In this document: piece after piece, positions 38,632-47,313 of the stretch
How positions within the stretch are numbered: position 1 is the stretch's first letter
Layout: every line of letters starts with the position of its first letter
Assembly: GCA_012517375.1 (NCBI GenBank)
Contig: JAAYVC010000073.1
Location: 1-53,456, forward strand
Source: a bacterium
GTDB taxonomy: Bacteria; Hydrothermota; Tepidihabitantia; B3-TA06
Length of the DNA stretch: 53,456 nucleotides
Direction of reading: 5' to 3'
Made by a program: the position numbers and the translations under genes
Notes under the pieces: generated by a model
Seen by the model: the letters and a program-made list of their open reading frames with translations, nothing else
What the model was told of the DNA's origin: nothing
The model's database searches: none

Positions 38632-39879
38632 ATGCTGCGAGAATGGCTGTCATTTCTGTGGAGGGACATCTTCTGGTGGTGGATTAAGATTTTTATCGGA
38701 CCACCATTCCGTCTCTTCTGGCAAACAAGGGCTTGTGGAAAGAAATTCTTTCCGCGAAGAGGACAGGCTGCATTTCTGCTTGCCAATCATACCAATACGG
38801 TAGACCCCTTTATGCTAGCTGATTTCGTGCTGAGGCCTATTCGATATGTCGTTTCGGATGAATACTTCCGCTACAAGCCCTTGAAAGTAATGCTTGGGTG
38901 GCTCAAGGGAATACCCAAGACAAAGAACATCCCCGACTCGGTAACCATGCGGGAATTGCTGAAAGCCGTTAAACGCGGAGAGATTATCGGCGTTTTCCCC
39001 GAAGGTCAGCGCAACTGGGACGGCGAAACCATTCCGCTCGAGGATACTATCCCGAGACTCGTGCAGAAGTTGAAAATACCTGTTATATGCGTTAAGCAGC
39101 GGGGCTCTTACATGTCGTGGCCGAGATGGTCGAACAGAATAAGAAGAGGCCGGATTATCTTTGAATTCCACTATCTTTTCGAGGACCCCTCCTCCATACC
39201 GGAAGATGTCGCTGAGATAAAGCGAAAAATCGAAGAAAAACTGAATTACAACGAACTCGAAGACCCCTTTGTTACGAATCAGCTGTTCGATAGCCCAAGG
39301 GTTGCCGAGCACCTTGAGCTTCGCTTGTGGCTTTGCCCGCATTGCCTGAGTTTCTTTACACTCGAATCAAGCGAACGGTTTGTAGAATGCAGGCACTGCA
39401 AAGCCAGATGGCAATTCGCAGGCAACGGGACTTTTGCGCTAAAAAAAATGGGGGATAAATACGGAAAGGATTCCCTGAATTTCAGCCTATATATCGACTG
39501 GGCTAAATGGACGAACAAGAAAACCATGGAGATATTAGGAGAACGCCAAAAAAACCTTAATACTCTTGTGGAACAATCTGCGAAGTTTTGGTCGGCAGAG
39601 ACTGATGACATAAGAACCAGGCACTTCCGTTTCCAGGGTACTGGCAAGGCTCAGTTGACACGTGATTACCGTCTGGTCTTCATTCGTGAGGACGGCAAGG
39701 TTTTACTCGATTCTTTCCTTTCAGATCTGAGAGGCGCAAATGTCGCTTGGAATCAAAAGTTCGAATTCTTTCTTCCTGGAATGGCTTACCGAATGACATT
39801 CTTCGGTCAATCCGCCTACTTCTGGGACTTCATCACGCAGAAAGCAATGTTAGAAAAAAGCGAAGGAGGAGTTTCATGA
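38632..39879 (+). CDS. PlsC-type acyltransferase with C-terminal zinc ribbon
   Basis: 415 residues against about 240 for typical PlsC. The catalytic motif is NHTNTVD (H53, D58); substrate motif VFPEGQRN is at 121-128. An interfacial N-terminal helix is rich in Trp (REWLSFLWRDIFWWWIKIF). After the acyltransferase core, C235-x2-C238...C253-x2-C256 forms a zinc ribbon, followed by a ~155-residue domain of unknown type. Likely acylates lysophosphatidate or a related lipid at the inner membrane; the added domain suggests another substrate or a binding partner. The stop overlaps the ATG of a GltS-like gene. Confidence 0.85.
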   Translation: MLREWLSFLWRDIFWWWIKIFIGPPFRLFWQTRACGKKFFPRRGQAAFLLANHTNTVDPFMLADFVLRPIRYVVSDEYFRYKPLKVMLGWLKGIPKTKNIPDSVTMRELLKAVKRGEIIGVFPEGQRNWDGETIPLEDTIPRLVQKLKIPVICVKQRGSYMSWPRWSNRIRRGRIIFEFHYLFEDPSSIPEDVAEIKRKIEEKLNYNELEDPFVTNQLFDSPRVAEHLELRLWLCPHCLSFFTLESSERFVECRHCKARWQFAGNGTFALKKMGDKYGKDSLNFSLYIDWAKWTNKKTMEILGERQKNLNTLVEQSAKFWSAETDDIRTRHFRFQGTGKAQLTRDYRLVFIREDGKVLLDSFLSDLRGANVAWNQKFEFFLPGMAYRMTFFGQSAYFWDFITQKAMLEKSEGGVS

Positions 39880-41312
39880 GTTATCCATGGGACCTTGTGA
39901 TGGATCTTGGTTACATAGCCGTACTTCTGATAGTGGCCTGGCTCATCCGAAAAGCGCTTCCGTTTCTCAAAACCTTTCGCGTACCCGATGCAATCATAGC
40001 AGGCATCATTGGCGTGATTCTTGGCCCAAGCATTTTGAAGATACTGCCTTTTCAAACCGATCGCATGGCCGCAATAGTTTATCACTTTTCGACTATTGCC
40101 TTTACGGCTCTTGCTCTGCGAAGGGAGGAACAGAAGGGCCGAACGCGCACTGCCATTTCGACAGGATTCTACAACGGCGTCTCTTACGCCATCCAGGGTG
40201 GCCTTGGGCTTCTCATAACCTTGATTCTTATAAAGACTATCTACCCTAATCTCTTTCCGGCTTTTGGGCTGTTCCTGCCCTTTTCATTCGCGCAGGGACC
40301 GCAGATGGCTGGCTCAATGGGCACGGAGTGGGGCAACATAGTCCTCCCGTCAGGAAAGAAAGCGCTCGAATTCGGCACGTCCGTCGGATTCAGCTTCTCG
40401 ACGATCGGGCTCTTCTGGGCATGCTTCGTGGGCGTCCCCCTGATGAACTGGCTGATACGAAGACGCCTCAAAAAAGAAGGCAAGAAACCTAGAGAAGTGC
40501 TGAAGGCGACCCCGGAGAGCGTGAAGGTCGAGGAAAAAGGAACCACAAGCGATTTTTCGGTTGATAAGATGACCATCCAGGTTGCTATTATACTTGTAAT
40601 TTACGTTATCCTTTTCTTTTGCCTCAAGGGTCTCACATGGGTGCTAAGTACGTATACCCCGAAGGACTTAGCCTCGACGATAGTTCCCATTTTCTGGTCA
40701 ATTCAGTTCGTGTTCGGAGCGCTTATAGGTACGGCGGTTGGAAAGATAATCCACACCCTTGAGGACAGAAAAATACTCAAGGAACGCATCTCCGACGATC
40801 ACCTCCTGCAGCACCTCGGAGGTCTTGCAATTGACTTCATGATTGCTGCATCTATAGCCGCAATAGATATAAGGGTCTTCCAGGCTTACATCGTACCTAT
40901 CCTTCTTATAACGACACTGGGCGGACTCGCGACAATTGGTTATACATGGTTTCTCGTAAAGCTCGTGTGGCCTAAGACTTTTGTGGAGCATTTTGTCGCG
41001 TTCTTCGGAGACCAGACCGGTACGCTTGCTTCAGGCATGGCGCTTCTGCGCGGTGTAGACCCTGAGTTCAAGACGTCCGCAACTTCTGATCTGGTTTACG
41101 GCTCAGCAATGGCTTTGCCCATAGCGGCTCCTTTGATCTTTGTCGCGGCAATACCAATATATGGTTTAAAGACCGGTCAGCCGCAATACTACTGGTGGAC
41201 TCTATTGATACTTCTGGGGTATCTGGCTCTGGTGCTTGGGCTTTGGCTCAACCCCTGGTCGTTTAAATATCTGACCAAACATTCCAGGGTGGATAAAGTT
41301 GAGAAAAAATAG
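39876..41312 (+). CDS. GltS-like sodium/glutamate symporter family protein, copy 1
   Basis: 478 residues with about 12 membrane segments in two inverted halves. ESS/GltS-family features include FRVPDAIIAGIIGVILGPS, FSFAQGPQMAGSMG, and in the second half FVAFFGDQTGTLASGMALLRGVDPEFKTSATSDLVYG. A longer hydrophilic loop (about 225-270) separates the halves. ATG 39876 overlaps the acyltransferase stop (ATGA) and has AGGAGG before it. The substrate may be glutamate or another carboxylate; longer than E. coli GltS (about 400). A paralog follows directly. Confidence 0.83.
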   Translation: MSYPWDLVMDLGYIAVLLIVAWLIRKALPFLKTFRVPDAIIAGIIGVILGPSILKILPFQTDRMAAIVYHFSTIAFTALALRREEQKGRTRTAISTGFYNGVSYAIQGGLGLLITLILIKTIYPNLFPAFGLFLPFSFAQGPQMAGSMGTEWGNIVLPSGKKALEFGTSVGFSFSTIGLFWACFVGVPLMNWLIRRRLKKEGKKPREVLKATPESVKVEEKGTTSDFSVDKMTIQVAIILVIYVILFFCLKGLTWVLSTYTPKDLASTIVPIFWSIQFVFGALIGTAVGKIIHTLEDRKILKERISDDHLLQHLGGLAIDFMIAASIAAIDIRVFQAYIVPILLITTLGGLATIGYTWFLVKLVWPKTFVEHFVAFFGDQTGTLASGMALLRGVDPEFKTSATSDLVYGSAMALPIAAPLIFVAAIPIYGLKTGQPQYYWWTLLILLGYLALVLGLWLNPWSFKYLTKHSRVDKVEKK

Positions 41313-41377
41313 AAACCAAACATCCTGGATGAAGGAATTCATAATGTTTAATCCGAAAAGAAAACAAGGAGGCTTTA

Positions 41378-42832
41378 ATGGGTGCGCCCTTCTCGTATGA
41401 TTTGATACTCGATTTTTGCTACATCGCCGTTCTGCTTCTCATTTCCATAACTATCCGAAGATATGTGCCCTTCTTTTCTAAATTCCGCATTCCCGACGCG
41501 ATTCTTGCCGGCCTTTTAGGAATTGTGGCAGGACCTAGCGTCCTCAAGATAATACCTTGGAATACTGACAGACTCGCGGCAATTGTCTATCACCTGATGG
41601 CTATAGGATTCATTGCCCTTTCGCTGAAGAAGTCGGAGGTAAAGGATAAAGCTAAAACGGCGTTTTCTGGAGGTTTCTTTACAATAGCCTCGTATGGCAT
41701 ACAGGGATTTTTGGGGCTAGCAATCACCTTAATCCTCATTCTAACGCTATACCCAAGTCTCTTTCCGAACTTCGGATTTCTTCTGCCTTTGGGGTTCGCC
41801 CAGGGACCGGGACTGGCAGGCGGAATGGGTCACACGTGGCAGACCCTCCCCCTTCCTCAGACGCTTGTATTTGCCGATAAAACCATGCCTGCCGGTTCCT
41901 CGACATTCCCCAATGGAACATCCATCGGATTCAGCTTCTCAACTCTTGGATTCCTCTGGGCCTGCTTTGTCGGGGTTCCTCTCATGAACTTTCTCATGCG
42001 CAGACGCGCCAGGAGAGGCGAACCCTCGCCTGGTCTTGAAGGCAAACCGGCGGCAATGCTTGTGGAAAAAGAACGTGATTTTGAGGGAATGTCGCGTTCC
42101 GTAGACAAGGCTTCCACTCAGATCATGCTCGTTGGAGTTGTGTATCTCGGCGTCTACTTCATGATTTTAGGTCTGACTACGCTCCTGACCAAGGCTTTCC
42201 CAGGGAATCTGGCAAAGAATTTAAATTCCCTTCTGTGGGTTCTCGTGTTCGCTTTCGGAGCGCTTGTGGGCAACCTCTTAACCAAGCTTATAGACGTGCT
42301 GGAGGACAAAGGAATCTTACTAAAGGATAAAACCCGCAGTAATTACATCCTGAACCATATCGGCGGCATAAGCGTCGACTTCATGATTGCCGCTTCGATT
42401 GCCGCGATTGACCTGAGGGTATTTGCCGACTACGTCGTTCCATTGCTAATAGTAACCACTGTAGGAGGCGTTGCAACCATCTTCTACACATGGTTCTTCG
42501 TGTCAAAGGTCTGGCCCAAGACCTTCGTCGAGCATTTTCTCGCGTTCTTCGGTACCCAGACCGGCACAGTGGCAACCGGCATGGGGCTCTTGCGCGGTGT
42601 TGATCCCGAGTTCAGAACATCGGCGGCTTCCGATCTGGTTTATGGTTCAGGCATAGCGGTGATTCTTGGACTTCCGCTTCTCTTCATGCCCGCTTTTCTG
42701 ACAGAAGGATACCAGATGCAGAAGCACAACCTCTACTGGATAACGCTTGCCGCCACCGCCGGCTACACTTTATTGATCCTTCTGGCATGGTTCATATTCT
42801 TCAAGCTCTCAAACCGCAAGAGAAAGACCTGA
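41378..42832 (+). CDS. GltS-like sodium/glutamate symporter family protein, copy 2
   Basis: 484 residues, colinear with the upstream copy: FRIPDAILAGLLGIVAGPS, LGFAQGPGLAGGMGHTW, then FLAFFGTQTGTVATGMGLLRGVDPEFRTSAASDLVYG. It differs by an insertion around 155-175 (LPLPQTLVFADKTMPAG) in an early loop and a shorter central loop. AAGGAGG precedes the ATG; the gap to copy 1 is 65 bases. Same family and probable topology. The two copies may form a pair with different substrates or a heterodimer (inference). Confidence 0.83.
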   Translation: MGAPFSYDLILDFCYIAVLLLISITIRRYVPFFSKFRIPDAILAGLLGIVAGPSVLKIIPWNTDRLAAIVYHLMAIGFIALSLKKSEVKDKAKTAFSGGFFTIASYGIQGFLGLAITLILILTLYPSLFPNFGFLLPLGFAQGPGLAGGMGHTWQTLPLPQTLVFADKTMPAGSSTFPNGTSIGFSFSTLGFLWACFVGVPLMNFLMRRRARRGEPSPGLEGKPAAMLVEKERDFEGMSRSVDKASTQIMLVGVVYLGVYFMILGLTTLLTKAFPGNLAKNLNSLLWVLVFAFGALVGNLLTKLIDVLEDKGILLKDKTRSNYILNHIGGISVDFMIAASIAAIDLRVFADYVVPLLIVTTVGGVATIFYTWFFVSKVWPKTFVEHFLAFFGTQTGTVATGMGLLRGVDPEFRTSAASDLVYGSGIAVILGLPLLFMPAFLTEGYQMQKHNLYWITLAATAGYTLLILLAWFIFFKLSNRKRKT

Positions 42833-42852
42833 CAAATCCGAGATTGATATTG

Positions 42853-42872
42853 AGAGCTCCGCAAGGGGCTCT
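42853..42872. terminator. Terminator after the GltS-like genes
   Basis: AGAGCTCC (42853-42860) pairs with GGGGCTCT (42865-42872, one G-U) around a GCAA tetraloop, followed by TTGGTATTCTTT. It lies between converging genes. Confidence 0.65.
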
Positions 42873-42902
42873 TGGTATTCTTTGGGTTGTTCCTACAACT
42901 CG

Positions 42903-43178
42903 CTAGTCTTTATTTATCTCTGGGGAGGAAGAGCGTGCTTGTTCCAGCAGTTGTCTTATCTCGGGCTTGATGAATATCTCGTCTATGGGCATGTCGGATA
43001 ACGCCTTAAGGAAAAGCTCCGCTTTAATTTCGTCCGAAAGACGCTTATTGATAACGACGTAGCGGTTTTCCACAACCCTGCATCCTCCTCCCCTGCCGTC
43101 GAACGTATCGTATATCGTCTTGATGCCCAGATGCTCAGCGACTATCTCAAGCTCTGCAAGAAGCTTCTTTGCGGTCAA
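42903..43178 (-). CDS. Small hypothetical protein
   Basis: 91 residues, soluble. TTG start, supported by AGGAGG four bases upstream. Core GGGCRVVENRYVVINKRLSD followed by an acidic helix; not recognised as a named family. It follows the SDR genes on the same strand by 39 bases and is probably the last gene of that transcript. Function unknown. Confidence 0.7.
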   Translation of the reverse strand: MTAKKLLAELEIVAEHLGIKTIYDTFDGRGGGCRVVENRYVVINKRLSDEIKAELFLKALSDMPIDEIFIKPEIRQLLEQARSSSPEINKD

Positions 43179-43217
43179 TGTTCCTCCTTTTATGGATACA
43201 GCCGAATCCCGAAATAA

Positions 43218-44186
43218 TCAAAGCCACTTCATCTCCTTGTACCAGTCCAACGTCTCGCGAACACCCTTGTAGATTTCTGTTCGAGGTCTCCATCCCAGTT
43301 CAAGGTTCGCACGCCTGGGCGAGATGAGCCAGTATCGCTTGGAAAACATCTCCAGCTGTTCGGGATTGAAGGCTGTCTTTGCCTTGAGAACCTTGGAGAT
43401 AAACCATGCTCCGAACATGATCAAGGCGAAGGGGACGGGGATGCGAAGCGCCCATCTATGCCATACCTGGCCTATTATCCGGTACAGCTCGTTGAAAGTA
43501 TTATTCGAGCCGTCTGAAATGTTGTAGATGCTTCCGCTTTTAACTTCGGACTCTATTGCCGCAACTACAGTCCGGGCAGCATCCTTAACATAGACAACGG
43601 ATATGAAGCGGTGCCTGACACCCACGCTGGGATTGATGAATATGTTGAACGTCTTGAATAACCTTAAGCCCTGCGTATCGCGAGGACCATAGATCATGGG
43701 GTAACGAAGTATTACTATGTCAATATCCTTGCTCAGACCAGTGAGGAACCTCTCAGCATCTTTTTTGCTTATGCCGTAGAGCGTGCAGGGAGCATCGGGT
43801 TCGTTGCCGTCCCTCTGAACTGGTCCGTTGCTCGGGCCTCCGGCTGCTATGCTCGATACGTAAATGAATTTCTTAATGCCAGCTCTGACGCTCTCCTCCG
43901 CGATGGTTTGCGTTATATCCGTATTAATCGAATGGTAATCTCCCCATAGAGCGCCTGCGGCATGTACTACGGCATCGACCCCGCAAAGAATTCGTGAGAG
44001 CGCGACCCTGTCGCTCAACTCGGCTACATGAATCCTAAGCCAGGAATGACTTATCCAGCGCCTCGAGCTCGTGGAACGGACAAGCGCATGCACCCGGTAT
44101 CCTGCTTCGTGGAGCGCCTCGCATATGTGCGAACCGAGGAACCCGGACGCACCGGTCACGAGAACGCTTCTGATATTCTTCTGCAT
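43218..44186 (-). CDS. NAD-dependent epimerase/3beta-HSD-like SDR, paralog 1
   Basis: 322 residues, extended SDR. NAD(P) motif TGASGFLGSHIC (11-22), catalytic Ser in YVSSIAAGG (111/112) and Y137-x3-K141 (LYGISKK). A hydrophobic stretch near 255-275 (FALIMFGAWFISKVL), as in HpnA/3beta-hydroxysteroid dehydrogenase-like enzymes, suggests a membrane-bound or lipidic substrate. C-terminal WRPRTEIYKGVRETLDWYK is shared with three paralogs upstream in tandem. TTGCCT, 16 bases, TATCAT, nine bases, ATG is a possible internal promoter. Exact reaction unknown. Confidence 0.83.
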   Translation of the reverse strand: MQKNIRSVLVTGASGFLGSHICEALHEAGYRVHALVRSTSSRRWISHSWLRIHVAELSDRVALSRILCGVDAVVHAAGALWGDYHSINTDITQTIAEESVRAGIKKFIYVSSIAAGGPSNGPVQRDGNEPDAPCTLYGISKKDAERFLTGLSKDIDIVILRYPMIYGPRDTQGLRLFKTFNIFINPSVGVRHRFISVVYVKDAARTVVAAIESEVKSGSIYNISDGSNNTFNELYRIIGQVWHRWALRIPVPFALIMFGAWFISKVLKAKTAFNPEQLEMFSKRYWLISPRRANLELGWRPRTEIYKGVRETLDWYKEMKWL

Positions 44187-44263
44187 CTTATACCAATGAT
44201 AATCCGATTATAATCAGAGGCAACAACCCTTGTCTATGTCAACATTTCCTTTTTTTAGTAAGG

Positions 44264-45244
44264 CTATAGCCACCCCTCGCTCCTGTACCACTCTGATGTA
44301 AGCGCAACACCCTCATCTAGCATTGTTTCCGGTTGCCAGTTCAGTTCTCTTGCTGCCCGCTCGATGGATACGAGACGATAACGATATCGGAAATCCCTGA
44401 TAGTCTCGGGCGTAAGCGCCAGTTCCCTCGTTCTCGACCCGTACATCAGTCCAACAAACGCTGCCGCCGGCCTTGCAGGGACCCTTATGATTCTTGGTTT
44501 TTTCCCAAGCGAAGAGGCGATTGACCTGTAAAAATCCTCAAGCGTGTGCGGCATACCGTCGGAGACGTAGTACGTTGAACCCGAAGGAACGGACGCACAA
44601 AGGGATGCAAGCACGGCCAGAGCCACGTCCCTGACAAAAACAAGAGACATATATACGGGTCTTGCACCAACGATAGGAACCGCCGGCATCGTTTTGATTA
44701 GTTTGAACAATCGAAAAAGATGCTTATCGCGCGGCCCGTAAATGAGGACGGGTCTCAGATTGACTATTGATATCTCATTCTTAAGGGTAGCAAGCGCCTC
44801 TTCCGCGTGCTTCTTGCTTTTGCCGTAAGGGGTATGAGGATTGTCAGGATCCGATTCCTTCTTAGGGATTATGTTTCGTGAGAATCCGCCCGCATCCCTG
44901 CTCGAAATGAACACGAATCTTCCGACGCGCATCCTTACTGCCTCCTCGGCCAGTATGCATGTAGCTTCAACATTGACTTTCTGCAAATCGTCAACACTTG
45001 CACCAATAAGTTCCGCAGCGGAATGAATAACCGCATCAAAACCTTTAAGCAGGGAGCGCAGACTGTTACGGTCGGTGAGTTCGAACGTATGCAGTTTGAG
45101 CCACGATTGACCAAGCCACTTTCTTGAGCTTGACGCGCGAACAAGGGCGTGTACTTCGAATCCCTCTTCATGAAGCGCGTCGCATATATGAGAGCCCAGG
45201 AAGCCGGATGCGCCTGTAACCAGAATCTTTCTTGTCTTTATCAT
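44264..45244 (-). CDS. NAD-dependent epimerase/3beta-HSD-like SDR, paralog 2
   Basis: 326 residues from ATG 45244, which gives the start MIKTRKILVTGASG; a frame extending 55 codons further runs into the upstream gene's 3' end and is not used. NAD motif TGASGFLGSHIC, active-site ISSRDAGG, Y140-x3-K144 (PYGKSKK). C-terminus NWQPETMLDEGVALTSEWYR. The hydrophobic segment is weaker than in paralogs 1 and 3. Closely similar to its neighbours throughout (VHALVRASSSRKWLGQSW), so it arose by local duplication. Confidence 0.83.
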   Translation of the reverse strand: MIKTRKILVTGASGFLGSHICDALHEEGFEVHALVRASSSRKWLGQSWLKLHTFELTDRNSLRSLLKGFDAVIHSAAELIGASVDDLQKVNVEATCILAEEAVRMRVGRFVFISSRDAGGFSRNIIPKKESDPDNPHTPYGKSKKHAEEALATLKNEISIVNLRPVLIYGPRDKHLFRLFKLIKTMPAVPIVGARPVYMSLVFVRDVALAVLASLCASVPSGSTYYVSDGMPHTLEDFYRSIASSLGKKPRIIRVPARPAAAFVGLMYGSRTRELALTPETIRDFRYRYRLVSIERAARELNWQPETMLDEGVALTSEWYRSEGWL

Positions 45245-45299
45245 CGTAATATCTCGACTATTGGTAATCCCATGCCCGTACATTGACAGAATAGTCCTT

Positions 45300-46286
45300 C
45301 TATATCCACTGATAAGTCCTGTACCATTCGGTCGTGCGCTTAATGCCTTCGCGAAGAAGCACCTCGGGCCGCCATCCGAGTTCCTTTTGCGCCTTGTCAG
45401 AGGAGGCAACCCAGAACTGGGCCTTCATCTCTTTAACCTTATCAGGAGTCAACGGCGTCCGTTTCTTAAGCAGCTTGACTAATATGAATACGGCAACGTC
45501 GAGAAGGAAAAAGGGAAGCTTGATAAGGATTCCTTTGCTGCCAAGGGAATCGGAAATCAGGTTATAGAGATACTCCATTGTCACAAGATAATCCATGCCG
45601 TCATTGATGTAGTAGAATGATCCGGACTTAACATTCGCGGTTACGGCTGCAACAGCCGCCTTGGCTGCATCGGTTACATAGAGCATCGAGACATAGGTGG
45701 GTCTGAACCCCGGATGAGGCTTTATGAAACTGCTAAGCATCTTGAAGACGCCCAGGAGTTCGGTTCCTCGCGGCCCGTAAATAGTCGGAAACCTCAAGCT
45801 CACGACTTCTATCCTATCGCGAAAAGAATAAAGCACTTCCTCGGCTTCTTTCTTGCTCTTACCATACCGGGATATGGGGCAATCAGGGTCTTCTTCTGTC
45901 TTCGTAATCTTGTCTTCGGTAGGGCCTCCTGCTGCATGGCTCGATATGAATACGAATCTACGCACTCCGGCTTTGATGCATTCCTCGACGAGGTTCTTCG
46001 TGCCTTCTACGTTAACCTTGTGATAAATCTCGGTATCTATCTCATTGGTTGCGCCTGCGTTGTGAATTACTGCGTCCATTTGCTTAAGCAGTGAGGCTAT
46101 ATCAGAGCATTCGTTGAGATCAACCGTATGCAGGTTAAGCCAGTAGTACTTAAGCCACTGACGCGAGCTCGTTTCTCGAATAAGGGCGTGCACTTCGTAA
46201 CCGGCTTCATGCGCAGCCTCGCAGATGTGTGAACCAAGGAATCCCGATGCTCCAGTAACGAGTATTTTTTTTGCCGAGCGCTTCAT
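45300..46286 (-). CDS. NAD-dependent epimerase/3beta-HSD-like SDR, paralog 3
   Basis: 328 residues from ATG 46286 (an in-frame ATG at 46298 would add four). NAD motif TGASGFLGSHIC, FISSHAAGG, Y141-x3-K145 (RYGKSKK). A long hydrophobic stretch FFLLDVAVFILVKLL lies near 260-275. C-terminus GWRPEVLLREGIKRTTEWYR. A TTGACT box (46321-46316) lies upstream with a poor -10, perhaps an internal promoter. Part of the four-gene SDR array. Confidence 0.82.
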   Translation of the reverse strand: MKRSAKKILVTGASGFLGSHICEAAHEAGYEVHALIRETSSRQWLKYYWLNLHTVDLNECSDIASLLKQMDAVIHNAGATNEIDTEIYHKVNVEGTKNLVEECIKAGVRRFVFISSHAAGGPTEDKITKTEEDPDCPISRYGKSKKEAEEVLYSFRDRIEVVSLRFPTIYGPRGTELLGVFKMLSSFIKPHPGFRPTYVSMLYVTDAAKAAVAAVTANVKSGSFYYINDGMDYLVTMEYLYNLISDSLGSKGILIKLPFFLLDVAVFILVKLLKKRTPLTPDKVKEMKAQFWVASSDKAQKELGWRPEVLLREGIKRTTEWYRTYQWI

Positions 46287-46335
46287 GAAATAATCCATCT
46301 AATGGGATTAGCCGGAGTCAACGATACAAAATCAA

Positions 46336-47313
46336 TCACAGCCATCCATGTTCCTTGTACCAGTCAACGGTTGCACGAAGACCTTCCTTAAGTCTGAACC
46401 CCGGTTTCCAGCCAAGCTCCCTTCTTGCCTTTTCAGCAGACGCGTACCAGTAAAGGGCTCTGAATTGGCGAACCTGGTCAGGAGAAATTCCGCGGGCGTT
46501 TGCAATATCGTGGTTCCACCATGCTGCAAGCGACACAAGCCAGAACGGAATCTTACGCCTGCGTCCTTTTTTTTCCTTTCCTAGAACATCCTCTATGCAA
46601 TCGTAAAGCAAATCCAGAGTGTAGCACTCTCCGTCAGTAATCTGATATACCCCTCCGGGCTCGACTTCGGCGGAAAGGGCTGACAGGGCTGCGTTAGCGG
46701 CGTCCTTGACATAGACCATCGAAGTGTAGATAGGTTTATACCCCATCAGAGGAATTGTCCTGCCGCTGGCGGCCTTGAAAAAGCCGAGAATATTGCGGTC
46801 CCGAGGCCCGTATATCATCGAATAGCGCAGGCTGATTGTGAATAGGCTTTTGGATAGTGATGACAGGGTTCTTTCGGCTTCAAGCTTGCTCCGGCCGTAG
46901 TGGGATACAGGTCTATCGGGATCGGTCTCTGTTCTTGCCTCGGGTCCGCTCCCCGGACCTCCTGCGGCAAGGCTCGATACGAAAACGAATCGTTTGACTC
47001 CTTTGTTGATGCACTCCACGACAAGTTTCTTTGTCAGTTCGAGGTTTGTTCGGCGCGAATCCCTTTCATTTCTCGAAGTAGTGGCTAGCACTCCTGCGTT
47101 ATGGATGACATAGTCGATTCCCTCAAGATACGAGGAGATTTTATCCTTGTCAGAGAGTTCCGCCCTGATGACGTTTAAGCCCTCGCCGAGCCACCCGGCG
47201 GAGCTTTCCGGCCTTATGAGCGCGTAAACATCATAGCCACGGCTTCTTGCAGCTTCACATATGTGAGAGCCCAGGAAGCCGGATGCACCGGTAACGAGTA
47301 CTCTTTCAGACAT
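46336..47313 (-). CDS. NAD-dependent epimerase/3beta-HSD-like SDR, paralog 4
   Basis: 325 residues. NAD motif VTGASGFLGSHIC, FVSSLAAGG, Y139-x3-K143 (HYGRSKL). Shares the C-terminal GWKPGFRLKEGLRATVDWYK with its neighbours but is the most diverged in the first 60 residues (YALIRPESSAGWLGEG). Its start overlaps the end of the deaminase gene by eight bases, so the two are translationally coupled. Hydrophobic segment IPFWLVSLAAWW near 265. Confidence 0.83.
   Translation of the reverse strand: MSERVLVTGASGFLGSHICEAARSRGYDVYALIRPESSAGWLGEGLNVIRAELSDKDKISSYLEGIDYVIHNAGVLATTSRNERDSRRTNLELTKKLVVECINKGVKRFVFVSSLAAGGPGSGPEARTETDPDRPVSHYGRSKLEAERTLSSLSKSLFTISLRYSMIYGPRDRNILGFFKAASGRTIPLMGYKPIYTSMVYVKDAANAALSALSAEVEPGGVYQITDGECYTLDLLYDCIEDVLGKEKKGRRRKIPFWLVSLAAWWNHDIANARGISPDQVRQFRALYWYASAEKARRELGWKPGFRLKEGLRATVDWYKEHGWL

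Noticed and set aside
44264-45409. Long N-terminus on SDR paralog 2
   Set aside because: The extra 55 codons overlap the spacer and the 3' end of the neighbouring SDR gene, and the family begins at the MIKTRKILVTG segment.
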